64,000 nucleotides of DNA from Haematococcus lacustris (taxonomy: Eukaryota; Chlorophyta; Chlorophyceae; Chlamydomonadales; Haematococcaceae): positions 3,655,000-3,718,999 of the forward strand of contig JASKMD010000020.1 of the NCBI GenBank assembly GCA_030144725.1, given 5' to 3'. How positions within the stretch are numbered: the first letter of the stretch is position 1; the number at the start of each line of letters is the position of its first letter. The position numbers were made by a program, and so were the translations under genes. This document shows positions 1 through 10,319 of the stretch, piece by piece. The notes beneath the pieces are model-generated. The model did no database searches and had not been told where the DNA came from. It worked only from the letters and a program-made list of their open reading frames with translations.

Positions 1-2843
1 AGCCCAGCTCCTCCCCCTATGCTGCACCCATCCTGTTTGTGCAGAAGAAGTCAGGTGAGCTACGTATGTGCATTGACTACCGTCAGCTCAACAAGCTCAC
101 ACTACGTGACCAGTACCCCCTGCCCAGGATTGATGATCTGTTTGACAGGTTGTCAGGGTGTTCTGTCTTCTCCTCCCTGGACCTCCAGGCTGGTTATCAC
201 CAGATCAGAATCACTCCTGAGGACGTCCCCAAGACTGCCTTCAGGACCCCTAAAGGTCACTTCCAATTCAAGGTGCTGTCTTTTGGCCTGACCAATGCCC
301 CTGCCACCTTCCAGCGTGTCATGAATGATGCTTTTGCACCTATGCTGGGCAAGTGTGCACTAGTTTACCTAGATGACATACTGGTCATGTCTAAGTCTCT
401 ACCTGAGCACCTGCAGCACCTACGCCTTGTCTTTGACCTGCTGCGTAAAAACAAACTGTATGCCAAGATGTCCAAATGTGAGTTCATGCAGCTCACCCTC
501 AGGTTTCTTGGGCATGTGATTTCAGCTGGTGCCATCTCTGTGGACCCTGATAAGGTGAGGGCCATTGTTGACTGGCCTGTCCCTTCGTCCCTGACCCAGC
601 TGCAGTCCTTCCTGGGTGCTGCCAACTTTGTTCGCAAGTTTGTGCATAACTTCAGTGCCATCTCAGCACCCCTTACTGATCTGTGTGGCAAGCTCAGTGC
701 CACATTCCCATGGCACTCCTGGCCTGACCATGAACGTCATGCCTTCTATGAGCTCAAAGCTGCTGTGGCTAACGTGCCTATGCTGCGCCTGCCAGATCAC
801 ACCCAACCCTTCCAGGTGTACTGTGATGCCTCACTCCAAGGAGTAGGTGCAGTCCTGATGCAGGATGGGTACCCCCTTGCCTATCTGAGCAAGAAGTTGT
901 CCTCTGCTGAGGTCAACTACACCACAGGTGAGCAAGAGATGCTTGCTCTTGTCACCGCATGCAAAGAATGGCGTTGCTACCTTGAAGGTGTGCCATTCAC
1001 TCTGTTCACCGACCATAAGCCTTTGATTTCACTGCCTACACAGAAGAATCTGTCTAGGCGTCAGGCTAGGTGGATGGAGCTGCTGTCTAGGTTTGACTTT
1101 AAGCTGGAGTATATTCCTGGCCCTGTCAACCCAGCAGATCCTTTATCCCGGTTAATCACTGGCCCCCAGGAAGGTGCCACTGTGTGTGCAATGCTCACCA
1201 GACGGCAGGCCAAACTTTCCTGTGGGGGGGAGGGAGCTAGTGGTGCTCGAGCCCTTGAGGCCAATGCCCCTGCTGCCGTCACTGCGAAATCCTCCTTAAC
1301 TCCAGAGATTACTGAAAATACTGCTGATACAAGCCATAACAGGGACCTCGTTCCCTTGGTCACCTGTACATCTGACACCTCAGTGCACTATCCTGCGGCT
1401 CCTGCCCATCCTCTGGGTTTGTCTGATCAACTCATCCAAGGATACCGGCTTGACCCTGCGTTTAATGCTGAAGCTGATCTGTCCAGCATGTACCAGGACA
1501 CACATGGCCTATGGCGGCTCACTGGTAAGGATAAGGTAGTGGTCCCCAATGACTCTGAGCTGCGCAATCACATCTTGCACGAGATGCATGATGCAGTCTA
1601 TTCAGGTCATGTGGGTATCAGCAAAACCCTGGAACGTGTGTCACGTGTGTTTTGGTGGAACACAATGCGTGCTGACGTCAGGTACTATGTGTCCACATGT
1701 GATGCCTGTCAACGTGACAAGGCGTCTACTCTCAAGCCAGGTGGCCTACTCAACCCGTTGTCTATACCTGACTACCGCTGGGAGTCTGTGTCCATGGACT
1801 TCATTACCAAGCTACCCTCTGGGTCACATGGGTATGATGCTATCTGTGTCTTTGTGGACAGGCTCAGCAAGATGGTCCACTTTGTGCCTTGCCGTGAGGA
1901 CCTTAAGGCACGCCGTTTTGCACAACTGTTCATTGACCATGTGTACAAACTGCATGGCATGCCTGCTGAGCTGATCTCTGACCGGGGCTCACTGTTCACA
2001 AGTGTGTTCTGGCGTGAGGTCATGAGGCGCTGTGGCTCTAAGCCTGCCCTCTCATCATCTTATCATCCACAGTCTGATGGCCAGACAGAGAGGTATAACC
2101 GTGTGTTAGAGGAAATGCTCAGGCATTACATCTCACCTACTCAATCTGACTGGCCTGACTACTTAGCCTTGGCTGAGTTTGCTGTCAACAACTCGTGGCA
2201 GGAGTCCATCCAGTCCACCCCCTTCCTGGTGAACACAGGTCAGTCTCCTGTGACTGTTGGCCTACGTGATCTGCCTTATGGGGGCCGTTGTCCCTCTGCT
2301 CATGCCTTTACCCGCTGGTGGCAGGATGCTGTTGCCAATGCCAGGAAGTGCATGGCTGCAGCCCAATCCCGTCAGGCTGCCTATGCCAATAAGGCCAGGC
2401 GTGACGTTGAGTACAAGGTGGGCCAGAAGGTGTTGCTCAGCACCAAGAACCTCAAGCTTCAGCCTGGGAAGGCTCGTAAGCTCATACCTAGGTATGTGGG
2501 TCCCTTTGAGATCCTGCTGCTGGTTGGTGCAGTAGCTGTCAAGCTAGACCTGCCTGCCAGCATGAGTCGTCTGCACCCTGTCTTCCATGTGTCACTCATC
2601 AAGCCTTACACTGGCACTGATGTGGGCTTCATGCCACCTCCTGTGACATGGATGGATGAGACCCCTGTGTACTATGTTGAGCGTTTGCTTGACCACAAGG
2701 GTGTGAAAGACAACAAGGCCAGTTTCCACCTGGTGCAGTGGGAGGGCTATGACTCCACTCACAACACCTGGGAGCCCAGGTCCAACCTGACTGACTGTGA
2801 CAAAGTCTTGGCTGAATACAATGCTATCCATCATCTTAAGTAA
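1..2843 (+). CDS. Ty3/gypsy (chromovirus) Pol polyprotein, 5'-truncated by window edge
   Basis: The reading frame is open from base 3 to the stop at 2843, so the Pol protein continues upstream of the window. Counting from the first in-frame Met (base 39), reverse transcriptase comes first (YLDDIL active site near residue 110, FGLTNAPATF before it). RNase H follows (CDAS near 262, TDHKPL near 326). The integrase has an HHCC zinc-binding segment (about 512-560) and catalytic residues D587, D648 and E684, giving the canonical D,D(35)E spacing. A C-terminal chromodomain (about 880-925, VQWEGYD and TWEP) marks the chromovirus branch, which targets integration to modified chromatin. No stop or frameshift is visible in the 940 codons seen. 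Gag, protease and the 5' LTR lie outside the window. Confidence 0.96.
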   Translation, partial: PSSSPYAAPILFVQKKSGELRMCIDYRQLNKLTLRDQYPLPRIDDLFDRLSGCSVFSSLDLQAGYHQIRITPEDVPKTAFRTPKGHFQFKVLSFGLTNAPATFQRVMNDAFAPMLGKCALVYLDDILVMSKSLPEHLQHLRLVFDLLRKNKLYAKMSKCEFMQLTLRFLGHVISAGAISVDPDKVRAIVDWPVPSSLTQLQSFLGAANFVRKFVHNFSAISAPLTDLCGKLSATFPWHSWPDHERHAFYELKAAVANVPMLRLPDHTQPFQVYCDASLQGVGAVLMQDGYPLAYLSKKLSSAEVNYTTGEQEMLALVTACKEWRCYLEGVPFTLFTDHKPLISLPTQKNLSRRQARWMELLSRFDFKLEYIPGPVNPADPLSRLITGPQEGATVCAMLTRRQAKLSCGGEGASGARALEANAPAAVTAKSSLTPEITENTADTSHNRDLVPLVTCTSDTSVHYPAAPAHPLGLSDQLIQGYRLDPAFNAEADLSSMYQDTHGLWRLTGKDKVVVPNDSELRNHILHEMHDAVYSGHVGISKTLERVSRVFWWNTMRADVRYYVSTCDACQRDKASTLKPGGLLNPLSIPDYRWESVSMDFITKLPSGSHGYDAICVFVDRLSKMVHFVPCREDLKARRFAQLFIDHVYKLHGMPAELISDRGSLFTSVFWREVMRRCGSKPALSSSYHPQSDGQTERYNRVLEEMLRHYISPTQSDWPDYLALAEFAVNNSWQESIQSTPFLVNTGQSPVTVGLRDLPYGGRCPSAHAFTRWWQDAVANARKCMAAAQSRQAAYANKARRDVEYKVGQKVLLSTKNLKLQPGKARKLIPRYVGPFEILLLVGAVAVKLDLPASMSRLHPVFHVSLIKPYTGTDVGFMPPPVTWMDETPVYYVERLLDHKGVKDNKASFHLVQWEGYDSTHNTWEPRSNLTDCDKVLAEYNAIHHLK

Positions 2844-3075
2844 GTCTCCTGCATGCATGCTGCCGCGCTGCTGCACTGAGGCACTCTCTTCTCTGTGCTT
2901 ACAAAGCCTATGGTTATACGTTACAATTCCCCTATTACAGTTGGTCTCTGACCACACCCAGCTTTGACCTGGCTCTACCTTCATGGTACCCAGTAGCTAA
3001 CCAAGTGAGACCTAGGTCTTGCGAGTCTCGGGTTTAACCTGAGGCGGAACGAGGCATCCCCTTGGGGGGGAGGAA
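2844..3075 (+). other. Retrotransposon 3' untranslated tract and polypurine tract
   Basis: This segment separates the Pol stop from the 3' LTR. It ends in a purine run (3064-3075, G-rich then aggaa) directly before the LTR, the expected plus-strand primer. No coding segment is convincing here. Confidence 0.75.
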
Positions 3076-3286
3076 TGTAAGGGCGCGCTCCGCGTAGTCC
3101 CTTAGTGTCGTCTGGGCTGTCGCGGTTAACCCGAGGCAGCTACAGGATAATCGGTCACACCGCATTAGTGTGAGTTGGCAGGTAAAGCCTAGCAGCGTAA
3201 GCTGTGAGGACAGCTGGTTCGATTCCAGGGGGCCCCGTTCTAAGCCCTAGCCTTCTCACGGTGGTGCCTTGTGGCCGACCCTTACA
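3076..3286 (+). repeat. 3' LTR of the Ty3/gypsy element
   Basis: The 211-bp segment starts TGTAAGGG and ends CCCTTACA, a perfect 8-bp terminal inverted repeat with TG..CA ends, immediately after the polypurine tract. The following 5 bp (gtacc, 3287-3291) should be the target duplication, but the 5' LTR is outside the window. A tRNA B-box-like string GGTTCGATTCC lies inside at 3216-3226. Confidence 0.85.
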
Positions 3287-3699
3287 GTACCCGCGGCTCG
3301 AGTGCCCTCGCGGCCGGCTCAGTGTTACATATGGTTCAAACGGTCCAACGTCGCCTTTATGAGGCTGCACGTTACAGCAGGCCCCTCTGGCAGCAGCAGC
3401 GTCAGCAGCAGCAAGCGCTCACCAGCTGATAAAGGCAAAGGCCTGGCTGATGAGTGAGCGACCCAGCACCACAGATGGGCATGGGGTTGGACCCCGGCGC
3501 CATCTAGGCAGGAAGCGCAGCCTCGGGGCGTGGGATGATATGGCATACAGGACGGCTTGTACATATGCTAGCTGGCCAGGAGGCAGGGCAGACAGGCAGT
3601 GGCTTGACTGTGGCCTGCCTGTGGTTTGCCTGTGGCTTGACTGTGGCTTGACTGTGGCCTGCCTGTGGCTTGCCTGACGAGGCTTGCCTGTGGCCTGGC
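3287..3699. other. Non-coding flank with short tandem repeats
   Basis: No gene recognised. Positions 3599-3695 hold imperfect tandem copies of a ttgcctgtggc/ttgactgtggc motif. Confidence 0.5.
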
Positions 3700-4045
3700 G
3701 CAACACTCAGCGTTGAATGACGACATCACCTGGCAGCACCTGGCAGCAGCAGGCCCCTCCCTGGTGGCTATGTAGCAGCATGTGGCCGTCACCCTGGTCA
3801 CCTAGGATGCAGTGTGCGAGGAGTACCTGCACCCCAAGTGAGCAGGACAGAAGCTCAGGCTGTACGACGCTACAGAGGGTCCTGGATCGCTTTTGCGGGA
3901 AGGTGGGCGTGCAAATGGCAGAGGGGGGAGGCAGGGCCAGAGGCCAACAGACAAGCTGCCTGGGAAAGTGGTGACAGTGGAAAAGTTCCGCACCAGCCGG
4001 GTCAGCTTAGTTGTGAGCAGTCCCCAGCCCTGCAAGAGGTTTGAC
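3700..4045 (+). pseudogene. Fanzor-like (eukaryotic TnpB) fragment, middle region, copy A
   Basis: Read on plus, this encodes DAVCEEYLHPK, GQKLRLYDA, then after a frameshift QRVLDRFCGKVG, and further on VEKFRTSRVS. The last resembles the segment that precedes the zinc-finger region in TnpB/Fanzor nucleases (E.yTS.). In-frame TAG and TGA codons occur where related copies suggest Trp, and at least two frameshifts are present, so it cannot make protein. It lies 250 bp before copy B in the same orientation, but the order of parts (middle before N-terminus) shows they are separate remnants. Family assignment is inferred from motifs, not from an alignment. Confidence 0.6.
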
Positions 4046-4245
4046 CATATCAGGTAACACAGCCCCTAGTTGTTATCATAGATATCAAGGACAATGGCCA
4101 GCCAGGAACAACATTACGTTCTTGGCTAGCCTTGCTAATGTGACATCCCAGCCCATACACCTCACCTTGTTTGCTCCGCATCAGTATCTTACTTGATACC
4201 TGCAGTGCCTTGAGGGGCACAGAGTCGTAAGTTTGGGCAGACCAG

Positions 4246-4296
4246 CCAAACTTAACTCATTCAATATGGAACACCACGTCTGACTGTGGGTAATTG
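4246..4296 (-). repeat. Copy of the Fanzor-element terminal tail
   Basis: This 50-bp stretch is similar to 55570-55618 and 11080-11128 (aactcattcaa, then tgtgggtaat). It directly abuts the 5' end of Fanzor copy B, so two element ends meet here. Confidence 0.55.
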
Positions 4297-4926
4297 GCAA
4301 TGTATGTAGGCAATGTATATAGGCAAGTGCTACTGCTATGCTGTGAATTGTATTGCAAGAACTTGGGGTGTTGTAATGGATGGTGTAATGGATTGTGTAA
4401 TGGATCTCATTTTCGCCCCACTGCGGTTGCCGGCACTCCGGTTGAATGGCGACATTATGCCCGCCCTAGCACGCTTGGATGGTATTGCTAAATCCCTGAG
4501 ATGCCGCCGAAAAGTAAACGCAAGCGCCCCGTCTCTCCCGCACAGAGTGCAGCAGGTAAGCCACTAAGCTCGACGGAAGGCTAGTCCCCCCTCCCGACGC
4601 GACGCAGTGTGGTCCACGCGACATTCCGCCTCCGCGCATCAAGTTCTGCGCGTGTGCTGTGCCGTCCATGTAATGCAGGTGCCAGTGGCAGCGGGCAGCA
4701 AGAGGATGAGGGGCAGGGGCAGGGTGAGCAGGAAGTGATCGCAGAGCGGCGCCAGGTTATCAAGGCAGCCTTTCGCGGCCTTGTGGAGGCAGCGCGGCCT
4801 GACCTGAGCCCAGAGGAAGTCGACGCAGTGGTGGCACAGGCCAACCAGCGCATGACCATGGGCAGCATGCAGTGTTGCCTGGCAGCGGTCATGTCGCTGA
4901 CCATGCTGCTCCAGTGCTTCCTGTCA
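4294..4926 (+). pseudogene. Fanzor-like element 5' end, copy B (N-terminal exons only)
   Basis: The element start is the ggcaatgtatatagg sequence near 4307, also present at the right end of copy F. Exon 1 is 4501-4555 (MPPKSKRKRP..., a basic nuclear-localisation-like start). An intron runs 4556-4678 (gtaag..gcag). Exon 2 begins at 4679 and reads ASGSGQQEDEGQ, then VIAERRQVIKAAFRGL and LSPEEVDAVVAQANQR. Homology to copies C and F stops at about 4926, where copy C begins in opposite orientation. The intron is present at the same place in all copies, so the element is moving as DNA or as unspliced RNA. Confidence 0.7.
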
Positions 4927-6260
4927 GTCCCAGGTCAGCCAGCAGGCCACGCAACACTCTGTCATCGATGACAAAGTGCCTGGCCCGCACCCCCACCATA
5001 GGGAGCATGGTGAAGGGGCGCGGGCAGGTGCGGCGGCGGCGGCTGTTGGCATGGGGTTGGGCATGGGGGGCTATCTGCCAGGCCTCTAGGCAGCGGTTCA
5101 GAAACAGGACGTACCGCACCCTGTTCTCTATGGGCAGCCAGCCTGCACCCCCCTTCCCTATCGACTCTACTCCCGCCTCCCACTCAGCCGGCAGCCCCAG
5201 CAGCCCCCTGTGCCAGACTACCTCTTCCCGCCACCCATCCTGCCGTAGCACACTATTGGGTGGCAAACGCCACTTGTGCTCCTGGTCTGGCTGGCTGTAG
5301 TCAAGCCTACCTAGCACCGGTTGGGGGAAGTGCTTCTTTGCCTCCTTGCTGAAACCTCCTGCCACCACCCCGACTGCCTTGGCCCACAAGCTGATGAAGC
5401 GCTGCGGGTGACGGTAGAACTCTGTGATGCTTGTGATGATTTGGGTGGCGTTGGCATTGAGGGAGTTGTTGTCGCCTTGCAGGTGCACCTGGTCCAGCTC
5501 CTGAAGCTTGGCAACTGGCCAGGCACTGCTGGGCTGCTCGAACACGGCCACCTCACCGGGCAGCAGCCTGATGCGGCTGTGGTGGGGGCCACGCATCAGG
5601 TGCTCCTGCACACTTGCATTGGTGAGCAGGTCCATGGCAGCCTTGATCTGTGGCAGCAGGCTGGGGTCTTCAACGTCTAGCTGAATGGGGGGGGGCAGCT
5701 GGGCTGGGGGGGCTGCACTGCGGGGTGAGTGGCGTGTGGGGAGGCGGGGGTGAGAGTAGGGAGGGCAGGCTGGGTCAGGTGGGGGAGGGGGGCATGGGGC
5801 TGGACCTGCTGCTGGGAAGCCTGGTGTGGGCTGGCCTAGGAAGCATTGGAGCAGCATGGTCAGCGACATGACCGCTGCCAGGCAACACTGCATGCTGCCC
5901 ATGGTCATGCGCTGGTTGGCCTGTGCCACCACTGCGTCGACTTCCTCTGGGCTCAGGTCAGGCTGCGCTGCCTCCACAAGGCCGCGAAAGGCTGCCTTGA
6001 TAACCTGGCGCCGCTCTGCGATCACTTCCTGCTCACCCTGCCCCTGCCCCTCATCCTCTTGCTGCCCGCTGCCACTGGCACCTGCATTACATGGGACGGC
6101 ACAGCACACGCGCAGAACTTGATGCGCGGAGGCGGAATGTCGCGTGGACCACACTGCGTCGCGTCGGGAGGGGGGACTAGCCTTCCGTCGAGCTTAGTGG
6201 CTTACCGGCTGCACTCTGTGCGGGAGAGACGGGGCGCTTGCGTTTACTTTTCGGCGGCAT
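4889..6260 (-). pseudogene. Fanzor-like protein, N-terminal half, copy C
   Basis: Exon 1 is 6260-6206 (ATG, then a basic PKSKRKRP stretch), the intron 6205-6082, and exon 2 starts at 6081 and stays open to a stop at 4889, giving roughly 415 residues. Order: basic start, acidic Q/E/G stretch, helical ERRQVIKAAFRGL segment, proline-rich linker, then a conserved-looking region (TEFYRHPQRFISLWAKAVG, LPIENRVRYVLFLNRCLE) and PRPFTMLPMVGVRARHFVID. That last piece aligns with PPPFTLNPMAKVG in copy D, so C holds the N-terminal half and D the C-terminal half of related proteins. The final 15 residues are read from the antisense of copy B, so the stop is an accident of the inverted junction. The RuvC nuclease core is absent. 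Confidence 0.7.
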
Positions 6261-6312
6261 CTCAGGGATTTAGCAACACCATCCAAGCGTGCTAGGGCGG
6301 GCATCATGTCGC

Positions 6313-6620
6313 CATCATGTGCAGCAGGTATAAAATTTACTGTGGGTAAATAGGTAAAAGCTACTCAAATCAAGTTGAAGCGTCCTCGATTGCACCCTTA
6401 ATGACTACAAACCCCACACCAGTGGCTGTTTCTCCCTAGACTACTGGGCACCCCATCAGAACTAACAGCTTCATGTTTGACAGGCTAACAAACCTCGTGT
6501 CCCTCACTAGGGCCTCCATTTGAGTCGGCCCATGAGTGGCCAATAGCGGGACTACTCAAATGGTGTTGAGGGGCTGTGTGGAGTATACCCAATGCACATA
6601 GGACATGGTGCATCAGTGCA
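6313..6620 (-). repeat. Conserved noncoding 3' end of Fanzor element (copy D)
   Basis: This stretch matches 55590-55790 downstream of copy F (bits such as tcctcgat-gcaccctt, gcacc-catca-aactaacagctt). In both places it follows the Fanzor C-terminus on the minus strand. It has no reading frame. In TnpB-family elements the guide RNA usually lies at this end, so this is the place to look for one; that role is inference. Confidence 0.55.
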
Positions 6621-6626
6621 TACCAC

Positions 6627-8380
6627 CTAATTCATTGCCTGACCACGAGAGCTATAGTGTAGGGTCGGCATGACAAACATGCGTTGATTGTGAGCTGATG
6701 ACAGCTTAAGAAAGGGGGGCACACTGCTGCGCCCCAGCAGGCTGCTGCTGCTGTAGCTGGGCCTCAGATGGCTTGTCTCGCAGCCGCTTGTAGCCCAGGC
6801 CTGGGTACTCCTTGCCCTTGGCTGGCAGAGCTGCCTGCTCTGGCCACCAGCACAGCTCCAGTGGGCGCCACCTGCTCTTCCCAATGCGCTGCATGTTGAG
6901 CGCTGTCCCTGTCCAGCCACCTGCCTGGCTGTGGTGGGAGCTTGACTTTAGCAGCCTTGCCCTTGGCCTTGCCTTTGCCCTTCAATGGGCTGGCTGGGCT
7001 CAGCGGCCTGCTCAGCCTTGGTGCGCTTGCTGCGCTTGGCTGGCGGGGGAGTGTTGGGCCCTGGCTCTGGGGCTGCTGGCTGTGTGGCTGCCTGGCTGTT
7101 GCATGGGTGCTGTGGGGGCTTGTGGGGGACCACTACTGAGCACCACATCAGGCCCCACACTGGCTGGTCACGCTGCTGGCTCCAGGCTGGACGCAGCAGG
7201 CGGTGTTCCACCTGTCCTGCCGGGGGCTTGCAGTCTGCAGGCCTGGTGGGCTGCTCATGGTCCAGCTCCTCCTCACAGGCCTGCTGGCCATTCACTGCTG
7301 AGCTGACACGCGTGGTGCGGTGCTCAGCCACTTGCACCACCCTGCCCCGCCGCTGGTCTGAGCCCCTGGGCCTGCACACCACTTGGCAGCAGGCACGCAG
7401 CACTGCATCAGCACCCCACCCTCACCCAGCGCCAATGGTAGCTGCACCAAAGAACACTATCAGCTGCTTGGCACGCCCATGGCGCTCCATGGACAACTCA
7501 GCCATCTCCTCCTCCAACTGCAGCCATGCACACGAGAAACTCACAGTGGCTGGCATGGTGGCATCAGGCTAGGCATGGCACAGTCAAGCACTCTTTCACT
7601 TCATGCTGAACCTCTCAGTCCCTTACCCTACCTCCCACCCACCCTCACCTTCTGGATCGGAGCCAGCCACCGCTGGGTGGTGCGGCGGGCATTGGTGCTA
7701 GCCAACGCTGGGTGGTGCGGCGGGCATTGTTCAGACCACTGGCCTGCGTCACCTGGCTCTTGGTCAGCTTCCACCAGCGGAGCTGGTCTGCTACCAGCTG
7801 GCCTGGCTCCTAGTCCCTGAGGCTGCACTGATTGCCTGTGTGACGCCGGGGTCGATGCCCACCCCAATCTGTGCGGCTGGGTTGAACACGAAGTCACGCT
7901 GCTCAGCTATGCGCTTGCCGATGCGGGGGAGTCCCAGCACATGGGCTGCTACTGCTTCTGCTCTTGGGCGGCTGTTGCTGCTGGCAGCTGGGGGTGGGGC
8001 GGGGAGGGGGGGCAGGGGGCGTGTGTAGTGCACACACACGCTGACACCGTCCATCTCTAATGTCTTCTCAAACTCAAAACCACGGTTGGCCAGCTTGCCT
8101 GTGGTAAACCACCTGTCCCAGTGCTGGCTCCTGGCTGGCTCTGTGGTGAAGGCTTATTGTGTCTCCTTGGTTAGCCCCAACTGCTTGCACACCCCGTGCG
8201 ACTCCTTGCTGTCCAGCTTGATGAGAAGTGCATCCCTACCTTGGCCATGGGGTTGAGGGTGAAAGGGGGAGGGCAGGTGAGGATCCGGGGCCCACCCCTA
8301 CACCTGCCACGCTTTGGCTGCCCTGGCGTTGGTGGGGTGGAGGGCTGCTGCCACTGCTCCAGGCACCGGCACACATGCAC
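6627..8380 (-). pseudogene. Fanzor-like protein, C-terminal RuvC half, copy D
   Basis: From high to low coordinates: PPPFTLNPMAKVG (about 8250), KLANRGFEFEKTLE (about 8080), a linker, and FVFNPAAQIGVGIDPGVTQA (about 7830-7890), whose IDPG is a good RuvC-I aspartate motif. ARRTTQRWLAPI follows, then IVFFGAATIG and AVLRACCQVVCRPRG (about 7380-7460), AEHRTTRVSSAVNGQ, RGLMWC-like text, and RWLDRD near 6906-6923, the RuvC-III motif of TnpB/Fanzor nucleases. ALNMQRIG and KGKEYPGLGYK come last. It is broken: an in-frame TGA lies before GWGADAV (about 7424), there is a deletion/frameshift just after RWLDRD, a local tandem duplication at 7663-7730, and frame changes between blocks. Expected family activity is RNA-guided DNA cleavage; this copy is dead. 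Confidence 0.7.
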
Positions 8381-9012
8381 GCCACGGCGAATGTGGCAGG
8401 GCAGGGGCAGTGTGTCCTAAGATTGTTTGCAAGTAATGCATACCCTAACCTGCTCGCCACTGCCGACACCGCTGATTAATGCAAGTGCGACCCGTTAATT
8501 GAGCTACAACCAGCAATGAGCAGACGACCTCGTCATCCTCACCTCGTGCCTCTCTGACTTCAAGATCCAGGCGCATAAGCTCACAGAGTTTACCACATGG
8601 AGCAGCTGCAAGTATCAGCCAGCAAAATCTAGGTGGCAGGCATTGTGCACCAAACATTGGTCACTTTCCCCAGCAAATGCCTTACACTCACCCAGATTGT
8701 AAGGAGGCCGGTAAAAGGAACCGCTGTCGTGGGTTCAATACCCGTGTCGTGGGATGGCATTACTTCAGGCTCCTTATATAGCTGCTGGCAACGATGTAGG
8801 GTATGAACATGTGCACCGCCTACAGTCACATTTGTGATAGTGGCAACTACACTCTCCTGGCAAGCTGCCTGCCATTCTTAGTGGCAACAAGGCCCATGTG
8901 ACGCAAGAGTCGCATTGGAGTGAACCAGACAGGTATCTACCCAGCGGGGGACCAACCCAGATATAATCTTATGACGGTTACCAACAAGAGCCGTGAGACC
9001 AAGTCAGGCAGC
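8381..9012. other. Intergenic, downstream of RBCS
   Basis: No gene recognised. A B-box-like ggttcaataccc string at 8733-8744 has no tRNA fold around it that I can see. Confidence 0.4.
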
Positions 9013-9017
9013 TTACA
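9013..9017 (-). terminator. Candidate TGTAA poly(A) signal of RBCS
   Basis: TGTAA on the minus strand, about 211 nt after the RBCS stop; TGTAA is the usual poly(A) signal of chlorophycean algae. Confidence 0.45.
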
Positions 9018-9227
9018 CAGCTTCAGGGAACCTCCTACAGAGCACAGAGTACCGTCGAGTTCACGGTATCAGGTCACTGACCAGGCAAACAGCTACAGCA
9101 ACCTAGGCAGCAGCCTCACATTTATGCAGCCTCACTCTACATGGGACATGAACCATAACAAAACCAAAATCACGGCAGCACCTACTGCATGCCCCTATCG
9201 AGTTTATACTGGACAAATGAAAGCTGC

Positions 9228-10319
9228 TTATGCCACGGAGCGCTTGCTCAGCTCGCAGTAGTCAGTGGCAGCACGTGGCCGCTGCACCAGAAACGACATG
9301 ATCTGCACCTGGCGGACGTTGTCGAAGGCAACCTGCACAACAGCAGCCCAGAATAGAAGAATGGGCAGAGGACAAGGGGATGTCACGCAGGTCATCAGGA
9401 CCACACAGGACATGCAAGTACAGACATGCGTTTGGCAAGTAAATGGGTCACCAGACATACAGGCATGAAGGCGGGGAAAGAAACCAGGCATGCATGTGAC
9501 CAGGCATGTAGGTCACCAGATGGAAGGCACCTAGGTCTGCAATAATCGAAGTATGCAGGTAAGGATGCAAGTAATGTTGTCGATACATGCACAGCAGATA
9601 ATAATTGCCAGGGCCCCTACCATGCGGATGTATGCCTGGGGAAAGGCCTTGGAGGCGCGGCTGATCTCAGTCAGCACGGCCGAGGGATCAGTGCAGCCGA
9701 ACATGGGGAGCTTCCACAGTGTCCAGTACCTGTTGTCGTAGTAGCACTGCGTGGCAAACAGAGAATACAGACGGGATGCATCCAAGGAAATCAAAACTCC
9801 TGCCTCGCAGAGTTCGCTGTGCATTGATTGTGATGAAAAGCAGTGTAAGCTGCCAGGTAGGACGGCGAGAAGGGCTGAGAGCTGCAGGCTGGCAGTTCCA
9901 CTCACGGCGGACACGGAGCCGAAGCGGACAGTGCTGGCATTGCTGACATAGGCCTGGCTGGCGTCAGCGAACTCCAGGCAGGGAATCCAGCCGTTGCCTA
10001 CGACGTAGTCGACCTGGCGTGCAATCTGGTCGGAGGTCAAAGGGGGCAGGTACGAGAAGGTCTCATACTGCCTGCGCAGTAGCAAAGAGGGAACACAGTT
10101 ACAATTTGGGTGCGGGTTGAGAAAAAACGATGGATAAGGTTGCGGCGCTCACTTGTTGTTGATGGGCTGCCAGACCATCATCTGGTTAGCACCAGCGGTG
10201 GACACCGCGGGGGCGGCCTTCACGCTGGGCTTCAGGGCAGCGCGCACCTGCACGCTGTTGCGTGCAGGGCGGCTGCAGGAGACTGCAGAGCTGGAGGAGC
10301 GGGCTGCGATGGTGGCCAT
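9228..10319 (-). CDS. RBCS: Ribulose-1,5-bisphosphate carboxylase small subunit precursor
   Basis: Exons: 10319-10153, 10071-9906, 9746-9621, 9332-9228; introns of 81, 159 and 288 nt, all GT-AG with consistent phase. The 187-residue product begins with an S/A/R-rich chloroplast transit peptide (about 45 residues). The mature subunit then starts near MMVWQP and carries [39 protein letters not shown] and [12 protein letters not shown], all hallmarks of green-algal RbcS. The long loop between the first strands, typical of green algae, is present. The protein is imported into the chloroplast and forms the L8S8 Rubisco holoenzyme for carbon fixation. The ATG chosen is the first that yields the transit peptide, and the model has no stop or missing residue. 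Length matches the family (about 185). Confidence 0.97.

Noticed and set aside
365..703. Minus-strand ORF inside Pol
   Set aside because: Antisense shadow of the intact retrotransposon frame.
8733..8744. tRNA gene at ggttcaataccc
   Set aside because: Only a 3-bp T-stem can form and no A box precedes it at a usable distance.
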